Positions 25,080-33,317 are shown, counted from the first letter of the stretch. The stretch: DNA of 43,870 bases from CAZZHG01 sp964653655 (GCA_964653655.1 CAZZHG010000036.1:1-43870); one strand, 5' to 3'. Notes: generated from the letters alone by a model not told the origin. A program made the numbers and translations.

Positions 25080-25688
25080 ATGAAACTTCGTGGGCGGATT
25101 CTGCTACTGCTGGCGGCGTGTGCCGCGTATCTCGCCTACAATGTCCGCGAGTTCTCCAGGGACTGGGACTTCTACACCGAAGTGGCGCTTCAAGACAAAC
25201 TTCCATCCTGGGCTCCCGGCCCTCAGGAAGCCATCGTGGTGCTGACCGGCGCGCGGGGACGCATCCCGAAAGCCGTTCAGCTGCTGCGCAGCCGCGACTC
25301 GGGGCTGCTCTTCATCTCGGGCGCCGGCAAAGGCATCACCAAGAAGGAGCTTTTGAATCAGCAGGGTGACGCCGCGGCGGGGGCGACCCAGTTGTGGGAG
25401 CGCATCGAGGTTGAGGATCAAGCGACCTCCACGATCGAGAACGCGCAGGAGACGGCGAAGATATTGAGAGAGAAGAAAATTCAAAAAGTGATTCTGGTCA
25501 CGTCCGACTATCACATGCCGAGAGCGCTCGCGATATTCCGCCGCGTGTATCCGTCCGTTTCTTATTTTCCCTATGCGGTTTCCTCCGTTTCCCTCGACAC
25601 CAATCGCGTCATCGAAGGTTACGGCAAGCCCACGTTCGAGTTCTTCAAGTGGTTTCTCTTCCGCCATCTCTTCATCCACTTTCTCTGA
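25080..25688 (+). CDS. DUF218 (YdcF/SanA/ElyC-like) membrane-anchored protein
   Basis: ATG 25080 follows GAAGG and starts a basic-plus-hydrophobic anchor (MKLRGRILLLLAACAAYLA); an upstream in-frame ATG at 24975 would add an unlikely lead that overlaps the rpmB promoter. The DUF218 core reads EAIVVLTGARGRIPKAVQLL near residue 60, LLFISGAGKG, EDQATSTIENAQETAKIL near 120, and VILVTSDYHMPRALAIFRR near 140. Family members affect envelope integrity and peptidoglycan precursor handling (ElyC, SanA); the exact reaction is unsettled. At 202 residues it is a normal length. It is divergent from rpmB and stands alone. Confidence 0.88.
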   Translation: MKLRGRILLLLAACAAYLAYNVREFSRDWDFYTEVALQDKLPSWAPGPQEAIVVLTGARGRIPKAVQLLRSRDSGLLFISGAGKGITKKELLNQQGDAAAGATQLWERIEVEDQATSTIENAQETAKILREKKIQKVILVTSDYHMPRALAIFRRVYPSVSYFPYAVSSVSLDTNRVIEGYGKPTFEFFKWFLFRHLFIHFL

Positions 25689-25771
25689 ATTAGATCTGAA
25701 GTAGGCGATGGTCCTCGACGATTTCTCGTCGACAGACTGGTGCGCCATGTCATGAAAAAGTTAAGAATTTG

Positions 25772-25799
25772 TTGCGGTTACATATACGCGGGTTATATT
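25772..25799 (+). promoter_or_regulatory. Candidate porin promoter
   Basis: TTGCGG (25772-25777), a 16-base spacer and TATATT (25794-25799) lie in an AT-rich gap upstream of the porin gene. This would leave a 5' leader of about 115 bases, including a CCCTC/GAGGG hairpin near 25832-25848. Confidence 0.5.
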
Positions 25800-25923
25800 A
25801 CGTGTAGTTACCATACATTATTTCTCGTTGCCCTCTTGGTTGAGGGACACGGGAAGAAAAATACGGCTGAGACTTCTTCATTACTAATGACTGATGTCGG
25901 TTAGGTACCAACAGGAGGGATAC

Positions 25924-26961
25924 ATGAATAAATTCCTAGTTTGCATGTTGAGTCTGGTTGCGGTCGCTACGGCGCGCGCGGATCATAAGGCGGGGCACAC
26001 CGGTGGTTTCTCGATGACGGGAAATTTCACGGGCGGTCTCGCGACGAGTTTCGGCGGCGGCGGCACGCACGGTTTCGATTGGCTCGTCGACAACGTCGAG
26101 ATGAAGAACGGTTACACGATCTCTGACAAGACGAAAGTCCACGTCAACCACGGCTTCAGCGCCGACAACGGCACTCGGGTCGCGACGGGTCGTGCTCAAG
26201 ACAGCCGCAACTTCTACTCCGGCGTTACGATTGCCGCTGGCGGTCTGAACTACCAAGTTCGGGAAGCCTACGTGCAGCACCAGTGCGCGGATAAGGTGAC
26301 CACGTCCGTCGGTCTCTTCAGAAACGTGTTCGGCATGGAGAACATGTGGGATCGTTACGACATGGCCAACTACTACTACTCGCGCGCGTACGGCGTGTGG
26401 CAGGCTAACGGCTGGAACTACAATCTCGGTATCAAGTGGGACATCTACGGCCTCGAAGCGGCCTTGTTCCAGAGCACCAACGGTGGCGGCGACACCCGCT
26501 CCACCCCCGGTCTCGCGTTCCGTTACAAGTTCGATGTCGCCGGCGGCGATTGGACGCTGACCCCGGTTCTGTCCGCTTACTTGGGTAAGTGGTTCGGCTC
26601 GCCGAAGGACATAGCGTTCAGCGGCGGTGCGATGTGGAAGATGGGAACGCTGTGGACGAACCTCGAGTTCGAATACGGTATGACCAAGTCGATCCCGGCC
26701 GGCACCACGACGGCCAAGGATTGGTCGCTCATCGTCGAGCCCGGATTCGACCTCGGTGTCGCGAACCTGTCCGCCAAGTGGGAGCTCACGTCGAACACCG
26801 CCGGCGCTGCCGCCGCGGTCAGCGACATGAACATCTCCGTCGCGATCTCCAAGTCCTATGACAAAATGAACACGAAGCTCCTGTACGCCCACAACAACCT
26901 GGGCGGCAAACTCGGTGCGCACAACAACGAAGTGCGTCTGCTGTTCGGAGCTGAGTGGTAA
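25924..26961 (+). CDS. Outer-membrane porin-like beta-barrel
   Basis: ATG 25924 sits behind CAGGAGGG, a strong ribosome site. Residues 1-19 are a signal peptide (MNKFLVCMLSLVAVATARA). The mature 326 residues show repeated amphipathic strands and aromatic-rich turns such as ENMWDRYDMANYYYSRAYG, and end EVRLLFGAEW, an aromatic terminus typical of barrels. The general plan resembles phosphate-selective-porin-like proteins (OprO/OprP type), but selectivity cannot be read. The strong promoter-like region, ribosome site and terminator, and an even, highly regular codon use, suggest an abundant protein. It is monocistronic, closed by the hairpin at 26981. Confidence 0.85.
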   Translation: MNKFLVCMLSLVAVATARADHKAGHTGGFSMTGNFTGGLATSFGGGGTHGFDWLVDNVEMKNGYTISDKTKVHVNHGFSADNGTRVATGRAQDSRNFYSGVTIAAGGLNYQVREAYVQHQCADKVTTSVGLFRNVFGMENMWDRYDMANYYYSRAYGVWQANGWNYNLGIKWDIYGLEAALFQSTNGGGDTRSTPGLAFRYKFDVAGGDWTLTPVLSAYLGKWFGSPKDIAFSGGAMWKMGTLWTNLEFEYGMTKSIPAGTTTAKDWSLIVEPGFDLGVANLSAKWELTSNTAGAAAAVSDMNISVAISKSYDKMNTKLLYAHNNLGGKLGAHNNEVRLLFGAEW

Positions 26962-26980
26962 GCGCTTCTCAGTCCGTAAG

Positions 26981-27011
26981 GGGCGGTGGGGAAACCCACC
27001 GCCCTTTTTTT
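26981..27011 (+). terminator. Rho-independent terminator of the porin gene
   Basis: A perfect 10-bp stem (26981-26990 with 26995-27004) around a GAAA tetraloop is followed by seven T (27005-27011). It lies 19 bases after the porin stop and only 8 bases before the next start codon. Confidence 0.97.
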
Positions 27012-27018
27012 ATTCCCG

Positions 27019-27576
27019 ATGAGTGACGATCTAATCAACCGGCCCACCGGGATTTCCTGCCCCGAGTGTTCCCTTCCCACCACCCCGCTGAACTGCGGGC
27101 CCATCGTCGTGGATTTCTGCCGCTCCTGCGGAGGGATCTGGTTCGACGACCGCGAGATCGGAATTTTCCGCGCGAAGCTCAGGGAATTCGATTTGCGAAA
27201 ATTGAAAGGCACGGCGGGGCTCGAGGAGCGCAGGCAGCCCAGCATCTGCTCCTGTCCCCGCTGCGGGGTCGTGCTGGAGCCCTTCGTGTACGGAGTGAAC
27301 ACCAAGGTCACCCCGCAGCGGTGCGGCCGCTGCCACGGCATCTGGCTCGACGCGATTCAGCTGAAGGCTTTCCTATCTCTCGCCCGGATTACCCAGGAAA
27401 TCGAGCCGCACGTGAGAGGGCTCGTGAAGGCGCTCGAGCAGGAGCGCCGGGATAGAGCGAAGTGGGATCGGCTGGGGCGCCTCGGCGACGAGTTAAATCG
27501 CGGCGTGCACCGGCGGTGGTACTCGAGAACGTTTTGGAACGTGTGGGATTTTTTCACCGGCTGGTGGCCCTGGTGA
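27019..27576 (+). CDS. Double zinc-ribbon protein (TFIIB-type zinc finger family)
   Basis: The 185-residue product has two zinc ribbons of the same design. The first is CPEC near residue 14 with CRSCGGIWFDDREI near 35. The second is CPRC near 76 with CGRCHGIWLDAIQL near 97. The CxxCxGIW[FL]D motif defines the bacterial zf-TFIIB family, whose function is not established. The C-terminus is basic and helical, ending in an aromatic patch (WDFFTGWWPW) that may contact a membrane. ATG 27019 begins right after the T tract of the porin terminator and has no ribosome site. It may be leaderless, read by readthrough, or start elsewhere. An ATG at 26986 would place the start inside the hairpin. Confidence 0.82.
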   Translation: MSDDLINRPTGISCPECSLPTTPLNCGPIVVDFCRSCGGIWFDDREIGIFRAKLREFDLRKLKGTAGLEERRQPSICSCPRCGVVLEPFVYGVNTKVTPQRCGRCHGIWLDAIQLKAFLSLARITQEIEPHVRGLVKALEQERRDRAKWDRLGRLGDELNRGVHRRWYSRTFWNVWDFFTGWWPW

Positions 27577-27585
27577 AATGGCAGC

Positions 27586-27637
27586 CGGCGGCGGAGGAAG
27601 GGGGTGCTTGATATAGGCGTTTCTTCCTCCGCCGCCG
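27586..27637. terminator. 15-bp inverted repeat between convergent genes
   Basis: A perfect 15-bp GC-rich arm at 27586-27600 pairs with 27623-27637 around a 22-base loop. It lies between the stop of the zinc-ribbon gene (27576) and the stop of the sigma factor gene (27663). No clear T tract is present on either side, so termination is inferred from position. Confidence 0.65.
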
Positions 27638-27662
27638 ACCGGGTCTTGCGTGCGTTTAGATT

Positions 27663-28175
27663 TTATCGTGCGAAATCGGCCTGAAACAGGCGGCGCGCTC
27701 GAAGCAGCCGGCATCTTAGCGAGGCAGCGCTAAGACCCAGCCGACGAGCCGCTTCCTCGTAGCTCAGTCCGATTCCATCCACGAGTAAGATGGCAGCTTT
27801 GGATTTTTCCTCCATTCTCCCGAGTAACCGCTCGATCTCCAGACGGCCGACGGCGTCCGTTCGCTCCGGATGGGGCAGATCGTCCGCGTCGAGAGAGCTC
27901 GTACGGTTTTTCGGGCTTTTCAGATAATCGAGCCAAAGGTGACGGGCGGTCCGGAAGATCCACGGGAAGTAGCGGGAGGGCTCTTTGAGCTTCTGCAGGT
28001 TTTCCAGCACCCGCACCATGGTGTCCTGGGCGAGGTCCTGGGCGCGGGCGAAGTCCCGACAGAGTCTCAGACAAAAGGCTTCGAGGGGCGCTTGGGTGGC
28101 TTCGCAAAGGCGGGCCATGGCGTAACGTTCGCCTTGCTTCGCGGATAAAACCAAATCGGTGACATTCGAGAGCAT
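27663..28175 (-). CDS. ECF-type sigma-70 family factor
   Basis: ATG 28175 follows AGGAGT. The 170-residue product has sigma region 2 at about 10-80, with the core-binding helix RAQDLAQDTMVRVLENL and the promoter-melting segment YFPWIFRTARHLWLDYL. A short linker leads to region 4 at about 115-165 with the helix-turn-helix GLSYEEAARRLGLSAASLRC. Region 3 is absent, as in ECF sigma factors, which direct RNA polymerase to small regulons, often envelope stress or export. No anti-sigma gene is adjacent. The nearest gene upstream on the same strand is the HExxH/FG-GAP lipoprotein, 95 bases away. Whether that lipoprotein is a regulator or a target is open. Confidence 0.92.
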   Translation of the reverse strand: MLSNVTDLVLSAKQGERYAMARLCEATQAPLEAFCLRLCRDFARAQDLAQDTMVRVLENLQKLKEPSRYFPWIFRTARHLWLDYLKSPKNRTSSLDADDLPHPERTDAVGRLEIERLLGRMEEKSKAAILLVDGIGLSYEEAARRLGLSAASLRCRLLRARRLFQADFAR

Positions 28176-28270
28176 GGGAGACTCCTGGTTGCGAGATTCG
28201 TGTGCTGTCTCTGAAACCAGTGTCGCTTTTCGGGAGGATGGTTCGAAGTTACAAAATTGGCCGGAATGGC

Positions 28271-29965
28271 CTACAGGCGGCCGAAGAAGAGGCCGTAGTG
28301 GCCGGAGGAGCCCGCAGGTACGAGGGCCGAGGACTCGATTAGAACGGCGGTGCTCGTGGCGTTGAAGACACGAACGGGGAAATTCATGTTCTGCGAGGGA
28401 GCGGCAAAGATTTCCGCCTTGCCGTCCCCGTTGATGTCGCCGGCGGCGACACGCACACCCTCGGGGGCGGCGGTCTGCCAGGCGTAGAACTCGACGACGG
28501 GCTGGAAGGTGAGCGCGTCCAGCACGCGCACGTGAGGGCCTCCGGTACTGCCTGCGCCCGTGATGATCTCCGGCCGGCCGTCGCCGTTGGTATCGCCGAG
28601 GGCGACATGCACTCCGCCCGTGAAGCCCGAGTTGTAGACGAAGCTTTGCGAAATAATGTTTCCGGTCACACCGTCGAATAGACGTACGTGAGGCCCGCCC
28701 GAGGGGCCTGCGCCCGTGAGGATCTCCGCCTTGCCGTCGCCGTTCACGTCGGCCGAGGCGAGGTACACGCCGCCGCCAAACGTCGGGGCGTAGGGAGCGA
28801 ACTCCCGAATCAGGAGGCCCGTGGCTCCGTCGAAAATCCGGACCCGCGTTTCCACGTTATGGCCCGCGTGGCCGACGAGGACGTCCAGCCGCCCGTCGCC
28901 CGTCACGTCGCCCAGAGCGAGATTCAGCGGATCCCGGTAAGTGTCTCCCATCGGATAAACCGGCAGCGCCATGGGAAGCGAAATTCCGTTCGCATCGAAA
29001 ACCCGGAGCGCGCCCTGCTGATCGGCGATAAGAATTCTTTTGACGCCGTCGCCGACGAAGTCGCCCGCTACCGCCGCCGGGCCCGCGATCTTGTTTGCGT
29101 CGTACGGAACCGCGATGGCTTTCGAGGCGTGGGACGAAGTCGAGATCAAAGAGGAGGCGCTGGCGATCTCGAGAACCGCGCTACCCGCCTTCAGACCGCC
29201 CGTAACGAAAAGCAGCGGAGGTCCGAGTTCGGGCTTTTGAATCGGCGAAGTCCCGCCCGCCACCGTGCTCGCGGGCCGTTGGGCGTGAATGGCGACCGCG
29301 TAGCCGGCGGCCGTGAGAGCGGCCGAGCCGCTCCGGGGACCGGTGAACGCGCCGATAACTTCGTCGTCGGAGGTGAACTTGCCCGAGGCATCGGGAATCT
29401 TGTGCAGGTATTCGTGAAAGAGAAGGGCCGCGATCTCGTACTCGTCGAGGCCGAGGGCGTCGATGTCGTTACGGCTCGCGCGGATCGGACCGCTCGCCGA
29501 AAGCGTCGTGCGCATGAGCGGGCTGTCGGTCTCGGTCTGAAAACTTTCGTTCATGCCGAGGAGAGGAACCTGAGCATCCACCAGCTTCGCGCGCACCGAT
29601 TGGAGCTGGGCGATCACGAACAGGTGGCAGGTGCTCCTCTGCTCGGCATTCAGCACGGGGACGCGGCGGCAGATCTTCTGGCCGGCGCCCGACTGCTCGC
29701 AATAGGAGAAGTCGCAAAGATTTCCGCTGTAGGCACCCGCGAGAAGGGAGTCGACGGCGGGAAGCAAAACGTTGTCCCGCACTTGGTAGAGGTAAGTCGT
29801 GAAATTGTCTCCGCCGCCGATTCCATCGGCGGTTCCCGGGGTCACCGGCCCAATGACCGGTATCACCGAGTTGCCCGGCTTGGTGCAGGAGGTAAGCGCC
29901 AGCAGAAGCAGGGAAAGTAAGAGTGAGTTTTTTGGTATCGAGACTTTCAACTCGCGGTGGCTCAC
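28271..29965 (-). CDS. Lipoprotein with HExxH motif and FG-GAP repeats
   Basis: The start is GTG 29965 (TTG 29950 is an alternative), giving 564 residues. The signal ends in the lipobox LALTSC with Cys27 as the lipidated residue. A domain with four Cys (CDFSYCEQSG, KICRRV, STCHLF) precedes a metallopeptidase-like HEYLH motif at 184-188. The second half, about 290-560, holds at least four FG-GAP/VCBS-type repeats with calcium-loop cores such as DVNGDGKAEI and DTNGDGRPEI, expected to form part of a beta-propeller. I infer an outer-membrane-anchored surface protein, perhaps a zinc peptidase; a third metal ligand is not certain. The sigma factor gene follows 95 bases downstream. Confidence 0.85.
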   Translation of the reverse strand: MSHRELKVSIPKNSLLLSLLLLALTSCTKPGNSVIPVIGPVTPGTADGIGGGDNFTTYLYQVRDNVLLPAVDSLLAGAYSGNLCDFSYCEQSGAGQKICRRVPVLNAEQRSTCHLFVIAQLQSVRAKLVDAQVPLLGMNESFQTETDSPLMRTTLSASGPIRASRNDIDALGLDEYEIAALLFHEYLHKIPDASGKFTSDDEVIGAFTGPRSGSAALTAAGYAVAIHAQRPASTVAGGTSPIQKPELGPPLLFVTGGLKAGSAVLEIASASSLISTSSHASKAIAVPYDANKIAGPAAVAGDFVGDGVKRILIADQQGALRVFDANGISLPMALPVYPMGDTYRDPLNLALGDVTGDGRLDVLVGHAGHNVETRVRIFDGATGLLIREFAPYAPTFGGGVYLASADVNGDGKAEILTGAGPSGGPHVRLFDGVTGNIISQSFVYNSGFTGGVHVALGDTNGDGRPEIITGAGSTGGPHVRVLDALTFQPVVEFYAWQTAAPEGVRVAAGDINGDGKAEIFAAPSQNMNFPVRVFNATSTAVLIESSALVPAGSSGHYGLFFGRL

Positions 29966-30161
29966 GAAAGGTCGTCGGCGATGAAGTCGGACTGGAGAAG
30001 AGGGACGACGGCGTATTCGGCCAGAATATGCAAGGGGAGGACCAGGGGAAATCTTTGTTTTACCAGGCGGTTAGAAAGCCTAACCGAAGGGGAAAAGGCG
30101 AACTTTCAGACGGGTCGAAAGGCGGGCGGAACCGATAGTCCAACGGCTTCGAGAAGTTAGT

Positions 30162-31646
30162 TCAGCTTGCCTTGGTTTTAGACGCTGTCTTGAGGAAGAC
30201 GTAGCGCCGGGCCTTGCCCTTGCCCAAGACCTCGACCTCTCCGGTCTCGGCCGCGGTCTCCAAATAACGTCGCGCGGTCCGATCGGAAACACCGAGCGTA
30301 TCGGCCGCTTGGGCCGCGGAGAAGGGGGAAGCCCCTCGGCCGAGGCGCAGCTTTTCCAGCACCGCTCCCCCGCTCATCCGCGGAGCGGGCAGTTCGAGCG
30401 CGCACGGCCGCTCGGCGCCGAGACGATAGCCGCCGTCGAGCTCGATGACGGCAAGAGGAATCTTGCTTCGCGCGAGCCAGGTTCTCAGGCGCGAGATCAG
30501 CGTGCGCAACTTCTGCGCGGAATAGACGGGATGAAAAAATTCTCCCGGAAACGCAAGGGCGTGAAGCTCCGCCGTTCTCAGCGGGCGGTAGAAATCGGAG
30601 GCCAGCGCGAGAAGCAGCCGGTGGAGGGACTGGCCGACTTTCAATACGGCTCTCCCTCCTTTTCCCGTCGACAGATTCAGCACCGGTCCCGCGCCCCGCT
30701 TGAGCTTCCAGACGTGAGAGTCCGGCGCTTGGAACGCGGGAACGTCGTCAGCGAGTTTGCGCCGAAAGGACTCGAAAGGAGTTCCAAAATACAGGTGCGT
30801 AATCAGCGTCTCGTCCTGCAAAGCGACCGCCTCGTAGCGATCGCAATCGCGGATGGTTTCCCAATGGCGCCAGCCGGCCGCTTCGAGCCGTATCTCGTGC
30901 AGTCGCGTGAGGGTCGGCGTTCCCGGAGATTTCAAAAACGCGGCAATCGCCCGGAATTTGCGGATCAGGAAATGATCCAGACTATCGGTCTCCCGCAACA
31001 GGCCTTCCGCTTTTTCGAGGAAAGCTACCGCTTGCTTCCAGTCTTTCTTGTTTAGGAAATTTTCCGCCGACAAAAGCAGCGCCCGGCCGAGGAGCAGCTG
31101 GTGCCCGCCGAGATGCAGATCGTGCAGCAACTTTCTGAGTAGAAACGTCGCTTCGAGGGGACGTCTTTGTTCGACGAGGGCGGCGGCGAGATTCGTCTGG
31201 CCGACGAGCTTTTGGTACGCGGTCAGTTTGGGGGAGGCGAGATATTGTTTCAGAAGAGGAATGCTTCCGCCGTAGTCCCACTGGGCGACTTTCGCGAAAG
31301 CCAGATAGAGAGCGGCGCGCGGCTCGTCGGCCGGCGCGATTCCGGCGAGCAGATCACAGGCCTCCGATAGGGCTCCCACTTTGACGAGACAAGCTCCGTA
31401 CTCGGCCTTTTCCGTGGCGGTGGCGGTGATCGGCTTTCGCGCCGCGGGCCGTACCAGAGCGGAAAGCCATTTGATCCCTTGAGCCGGGTTGCTCGCGCGC
31501 CAAGCGAGATTGGCCGCCTCGGCGAGGGCGGGCCGCGGGAGCTTGGCTTTGGCCAGAGCTTTCAAGGAGGCGCGCGCCTCACGCAGGCGGCCCCCTCGGA
31601 TGTCCGCGTCTAATCGGGTAAGTGTGTCTTTCCAGTCCCGGCTCAT
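30162..31646 (-). CDS. Helical-repeat protein with C-terminal winged-helix and HTH domains
   Basis: From ATG 31646 the product is 494 residues; an ATG six codons upstream is also possible and neither has a clear ribosome site. Residues 1-300 are Ala/Leu-rich paired helices like TPR repeats (ALYLAFAKVAQWDYGGSIPL). About 350-410 resembles an OmpR/SARP-type winged helix: RPLRTAELHALAFPGEFF, then LRTLISRLRTWL and the wing IELDGGYRL. About 437-475 is a second helix-turn-helix of DeoR/LysR-like look, FSAAQAADTLGVSDRTARRY. I infer a transcription regulator that reads a signal through its helical part. Unlike classical SARPs, the DNA-binding part is at the C-terminus. It is divergent from the small Cys protein gene at 31716, a plausible target. 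Confidence 0.78.
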   Translation of the reverse strand: MSRDWKDTLTRLDADIRGGRLREARASLKALAKAKLPRPALAEAANLAWRASNPAQGIKWLSALVRPAARKPITATATEKAEYGACLVKVGALSEACDLLAGIAPADEPRAALYLAFAKVAQWDYGGSIPLLKQYLASPKLTAYQKLVGQTNLAAALVEQRRPLEATFLLRKLLHDLHLGGHQLLLGRALLLSAENFLNKKDWKQAVAFLEKAEGLLRETDSLDHFLIRKFRAIAAFLKSPGTPTLTRLHEIRLEAAGWRHWETIRDCDRYEAVALQDETLITHLYFGTPFESFRRKLADDVPAFQAPDSHVWKLKRGAGPVLNLSTGKGGRAVLKVGQSLHRLLLALASDFYRPLRTAELHALAFPGEFFHPVYSAQKLRTLISRLRTWLARSKIPLAVIELDGGYRLGAERPCALELPAPRMSGGAVLEKLRLGRGASPFSAAQAADTLGVSDRTARRYLETAAETGEVEVLGKGKARRYVFLKTASKTKAS

Positions 31647-31715
31647 GAAGCCCAATTTTAGCATGGCGCGAGAGGATCCGGCCGCCCGGCTCGTCTGGTA
31701 AGCAGAGGTATCAAA

Positions 31716-32063
31716 ATGAAGTACGGCATCCTTGTGTGTTTCCTGCTCGGCTTGGCCACCACCCCCGCTTTCGCGTGCAAGAAGCCGGAAGCGAAAGCCG
31801 CGCCCAATGCGACGGGACTCGGTCCCGCGCCCGGTCCGCCGGGAAAGGGCGGGGGCGACGGGCGGGGCGCCGCCGCTGGAGGCGGAGAGCCTCAGATGGA
31901 CGCCGTGAGCCAGGCCTATGCCGCCTGCGTGGCGAAGCAATGCACTTCCGGAAGCACCGTGTGCCAGCAGCAGTGCGTGCGCGGCCCCGACGATCCTTCC
32001 TGGGAGGATCTGCCTGAAGCGACCACTTCCGATACCGTCGTTTTCGACGAAAGCAAACGCTGA
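31716..32063 (+). CDS. Small exported Cys-containing protein
   Basis: ATG 31716 follows AGAGGT. The 115-residue product has a signal peptide (MKYGILVCFLLGLATTPAFA) directly followed by a Cys. A Gly/Pro-rich stretch (about 30-60) leads to a compact four-Cys block at 70-88 with spacing C-x4-C-x6-C-x3-C. The tail is acidic. No family is recognised. It is upstream of, and only 21 bases from, the SCO1/SenC gene, so the two are probably one transcript. The Cys block may bind copper or be a redox partner of the SCO protein; this is inferred from context only. Confidence 0.75.
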   Translation: MKYGILVCFLLGLATTPAFACKKPEAKAAPNATGLGPAPGPPGKGGGDGRGAAAGGGEPQMDAVSQAYAACVAKQCTSGSTVCQQQCVRGPDDPSWEDLPEATTSDTVVFDESKR

Positions 32064-32084
32064 CCGCAACGAGGAGTACACCCT

Positions 32085-32693
32085 ATGAAGTTTCTCATCT
32101 TAGTCTATTTGATCTTTTGCGCTCTGGCCCGCGGAGCCGATTCGTCGGGAGAGCCGATGTACCTTCCCGACGTCCCGCTCGTCGACCAGAAGGCCCTTCC
32201 TTTCTGGATCGCCGATTACAAGGGGAAGTATCTCTTCGTTTCGTTCCTCTACACCCATTGCCCGCTAGCGGAAGCCTGTCCGCTCACCATCATGCTGGCG
32301 AAGCATCTGGCACGGCGCTGGGCCACGAAAGCGCCCGAAGTTCCTTTCAAGATCCTCATGGTGACGATGGATCCGGAGCGCGACTCACCGGAGGTCTTGC
32401 GCCAATTCGCTGACAAAAGAAAGATCGACTACCGGTACATGACTCTCGCGACCGGACAGCAGAAGCACATCGATATTCTTAAAAAGGCGCTGAAGATTTC
32501 CGGAGAGAAAGCCTCCGACGGAAATTTCTATCATGACGCGAGAAGCTTTCTCGTCGACCCGAAGGGCAGGGTGGTGAAGGTGTTTTCGGAGAACAAATGG
32601 AACGCGCGCGACGTGCTGTGCGAATTGCCCGGACCGGTTTCCGGCTGCGGCGGATCGCTTCAGGCTTACGGCGGAGTTTGGATTCGTGACTGA
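32085..32693 (+). CDS. SCO1/SenC family thioredoxin-fold protein
   Basis: The start has GAGGAG eight bases upstream. After a signal peptide (MKFLILVYLIFCALARGA) comes a thioredoxin-like fold with YLFVSFLYTHCPLAEACPL near 50-68, the metal/redox motif. Spacing is C-x5-C rather than the C-x3-C of classical Sco1, as in a known subgroup with CPLxxxCP. Other family marks are KILMVTMDPERDSPEVL near 90-106 and a downstream His in FYHDARSFLVDPKGRVVKVF. SCO proteins deliver copper to, or reduce, the CuA centre of cytochrome oxidase, or act as periplasmic thiol enzymes. No oxidase subunit is nearby. Neighbouring small Cys-rich exported proteins may be its partners. It ends one base before the stop codon of the convergent gene. 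Confidence 0.9.
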   Translation: MKFLILVYLIFCALARGADSSGEPMYLPDVPLVDQKALPFWIADYKGKYLFVSFLYTHCPLAEACPLTIMLAKHLARRWATKAPEVPFKILMVTMDPERDSPEVLRQFADKRKIDYRYMTLATGQQKHIDILKKALKISGEKASDGNFYHDARSFLVDPKGRVVKVFSENKWNARDVLCELPGPVSGCGGSLQAYGGVWIRD

Positions 32694-32694
32694 A

Positions 32695-33099
32695 TCAATA
32701 GGGCTTCAGTTCGCAGCCCCAAGCTTTGAAAACTATCTTGTAGGTATCGAGGAGATTATTCTCCTTGTAGACGGGAATGATGGTGTCCTTCATCGTGTCC
32801 GAAAGCCCGTTGTCGCAAGCGACGTCGGTCAGGTTCAAATCGGGAAAGCCTTCCTCGACCACCGGAGCGGGCCCCGGCATCCACCAGGATCCGTTCGGCG
32901 GAATCCATTCCGGAACTTCCGCGCCGCAGTTGTTTTGTTCGCACGCCGCCCGGCAAAAATCAGAGATGCAGCTGTTGATGCAAACCGTCCGCGCCGGTTC
33001 CCGGCAAGCCGTCGGCTGCTCCGGCGGAGCGAGGGAGAGACCGAACGAAAGCGTGGCGTGAAATATCGAGAGGAGGAACAGAAAGTGGTGTTTGCTCAT
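32695..33099 (-). CDS. Exported Cys-rich protein of unknown function
   Basis: From ATG 33099 the 134-residue product has a signal peptide (MSKHHFLFLLSIFHATLSFG). A Cys cluster at about 32-55 is spaced C-x7-C-x3-C-x4-C-x3-C-x4-C (TVCINSC, DFCRAACEQNNC). A Pro/Trp-rich segment (PNGSWWMPGPAP) and two more Cys follow. I do not recognise a family. Its stop lies one base from that of the SCO1-like gene on the other strand, so the pair is tail to tail without a terminator. The ribosome site is weak. The style (small, exported, clustered Cys) matches the gene at 31716. Confidence 0.72.
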   Translation of the reverse strand: MSKHHFLFLLSIFHATLSFGLSLAPPEQPTACREPARTVCINSCISDFCRAACEQNNCGAEVPEWIPPNGSWWMPGPAPVVEEGFPDLNLTDVACDNGLSDTMKDTIIPVYKENNLLDTYKIVFKAWGCELKPY

Positions 33100-33243
33100 G
33101 GTTGTAGTGTCCGTCTCGGTTGATGGCCTAAGCCTATTTAGAGCAAGGCGGGTGCCAACCGGCTCCCGCATGAAATTGGAGGGCCACGCCTTCAGGCTTG
33201 GAACACATCCGGGCCATTCGCCGGTAACCGCATGGGGAAGCAG

Positions 33244-33262
33244 CTGAATTCTGACTGAATTC
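33244..33262. repeat. Helically phased direct repeat CTGAATTC
   Basis: CTGAATTC occurs at 33244-33251 and 33255-33262, exactly 11 bases apart, so both sites face the same side of the helix. It lies about 150 bases upstream of the Cys-rich gene at 33099 and after waaA. This could be an operator, but the sequence is short. Confidence 0.35.
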
Positions 33263-33317
33263 AGGCATCGACTAGCCTGGGGTCAGCTGGCTGAAACCTA
33301 GACTGGGCCCGCGGGCC

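Noticed and set aside
29923..30138. Short plus-strand frames between the lipoprotein and regulator genes
   Set aside because: Charged low-information sequence that partly overlaps a real start region; no ribosome site or motif.
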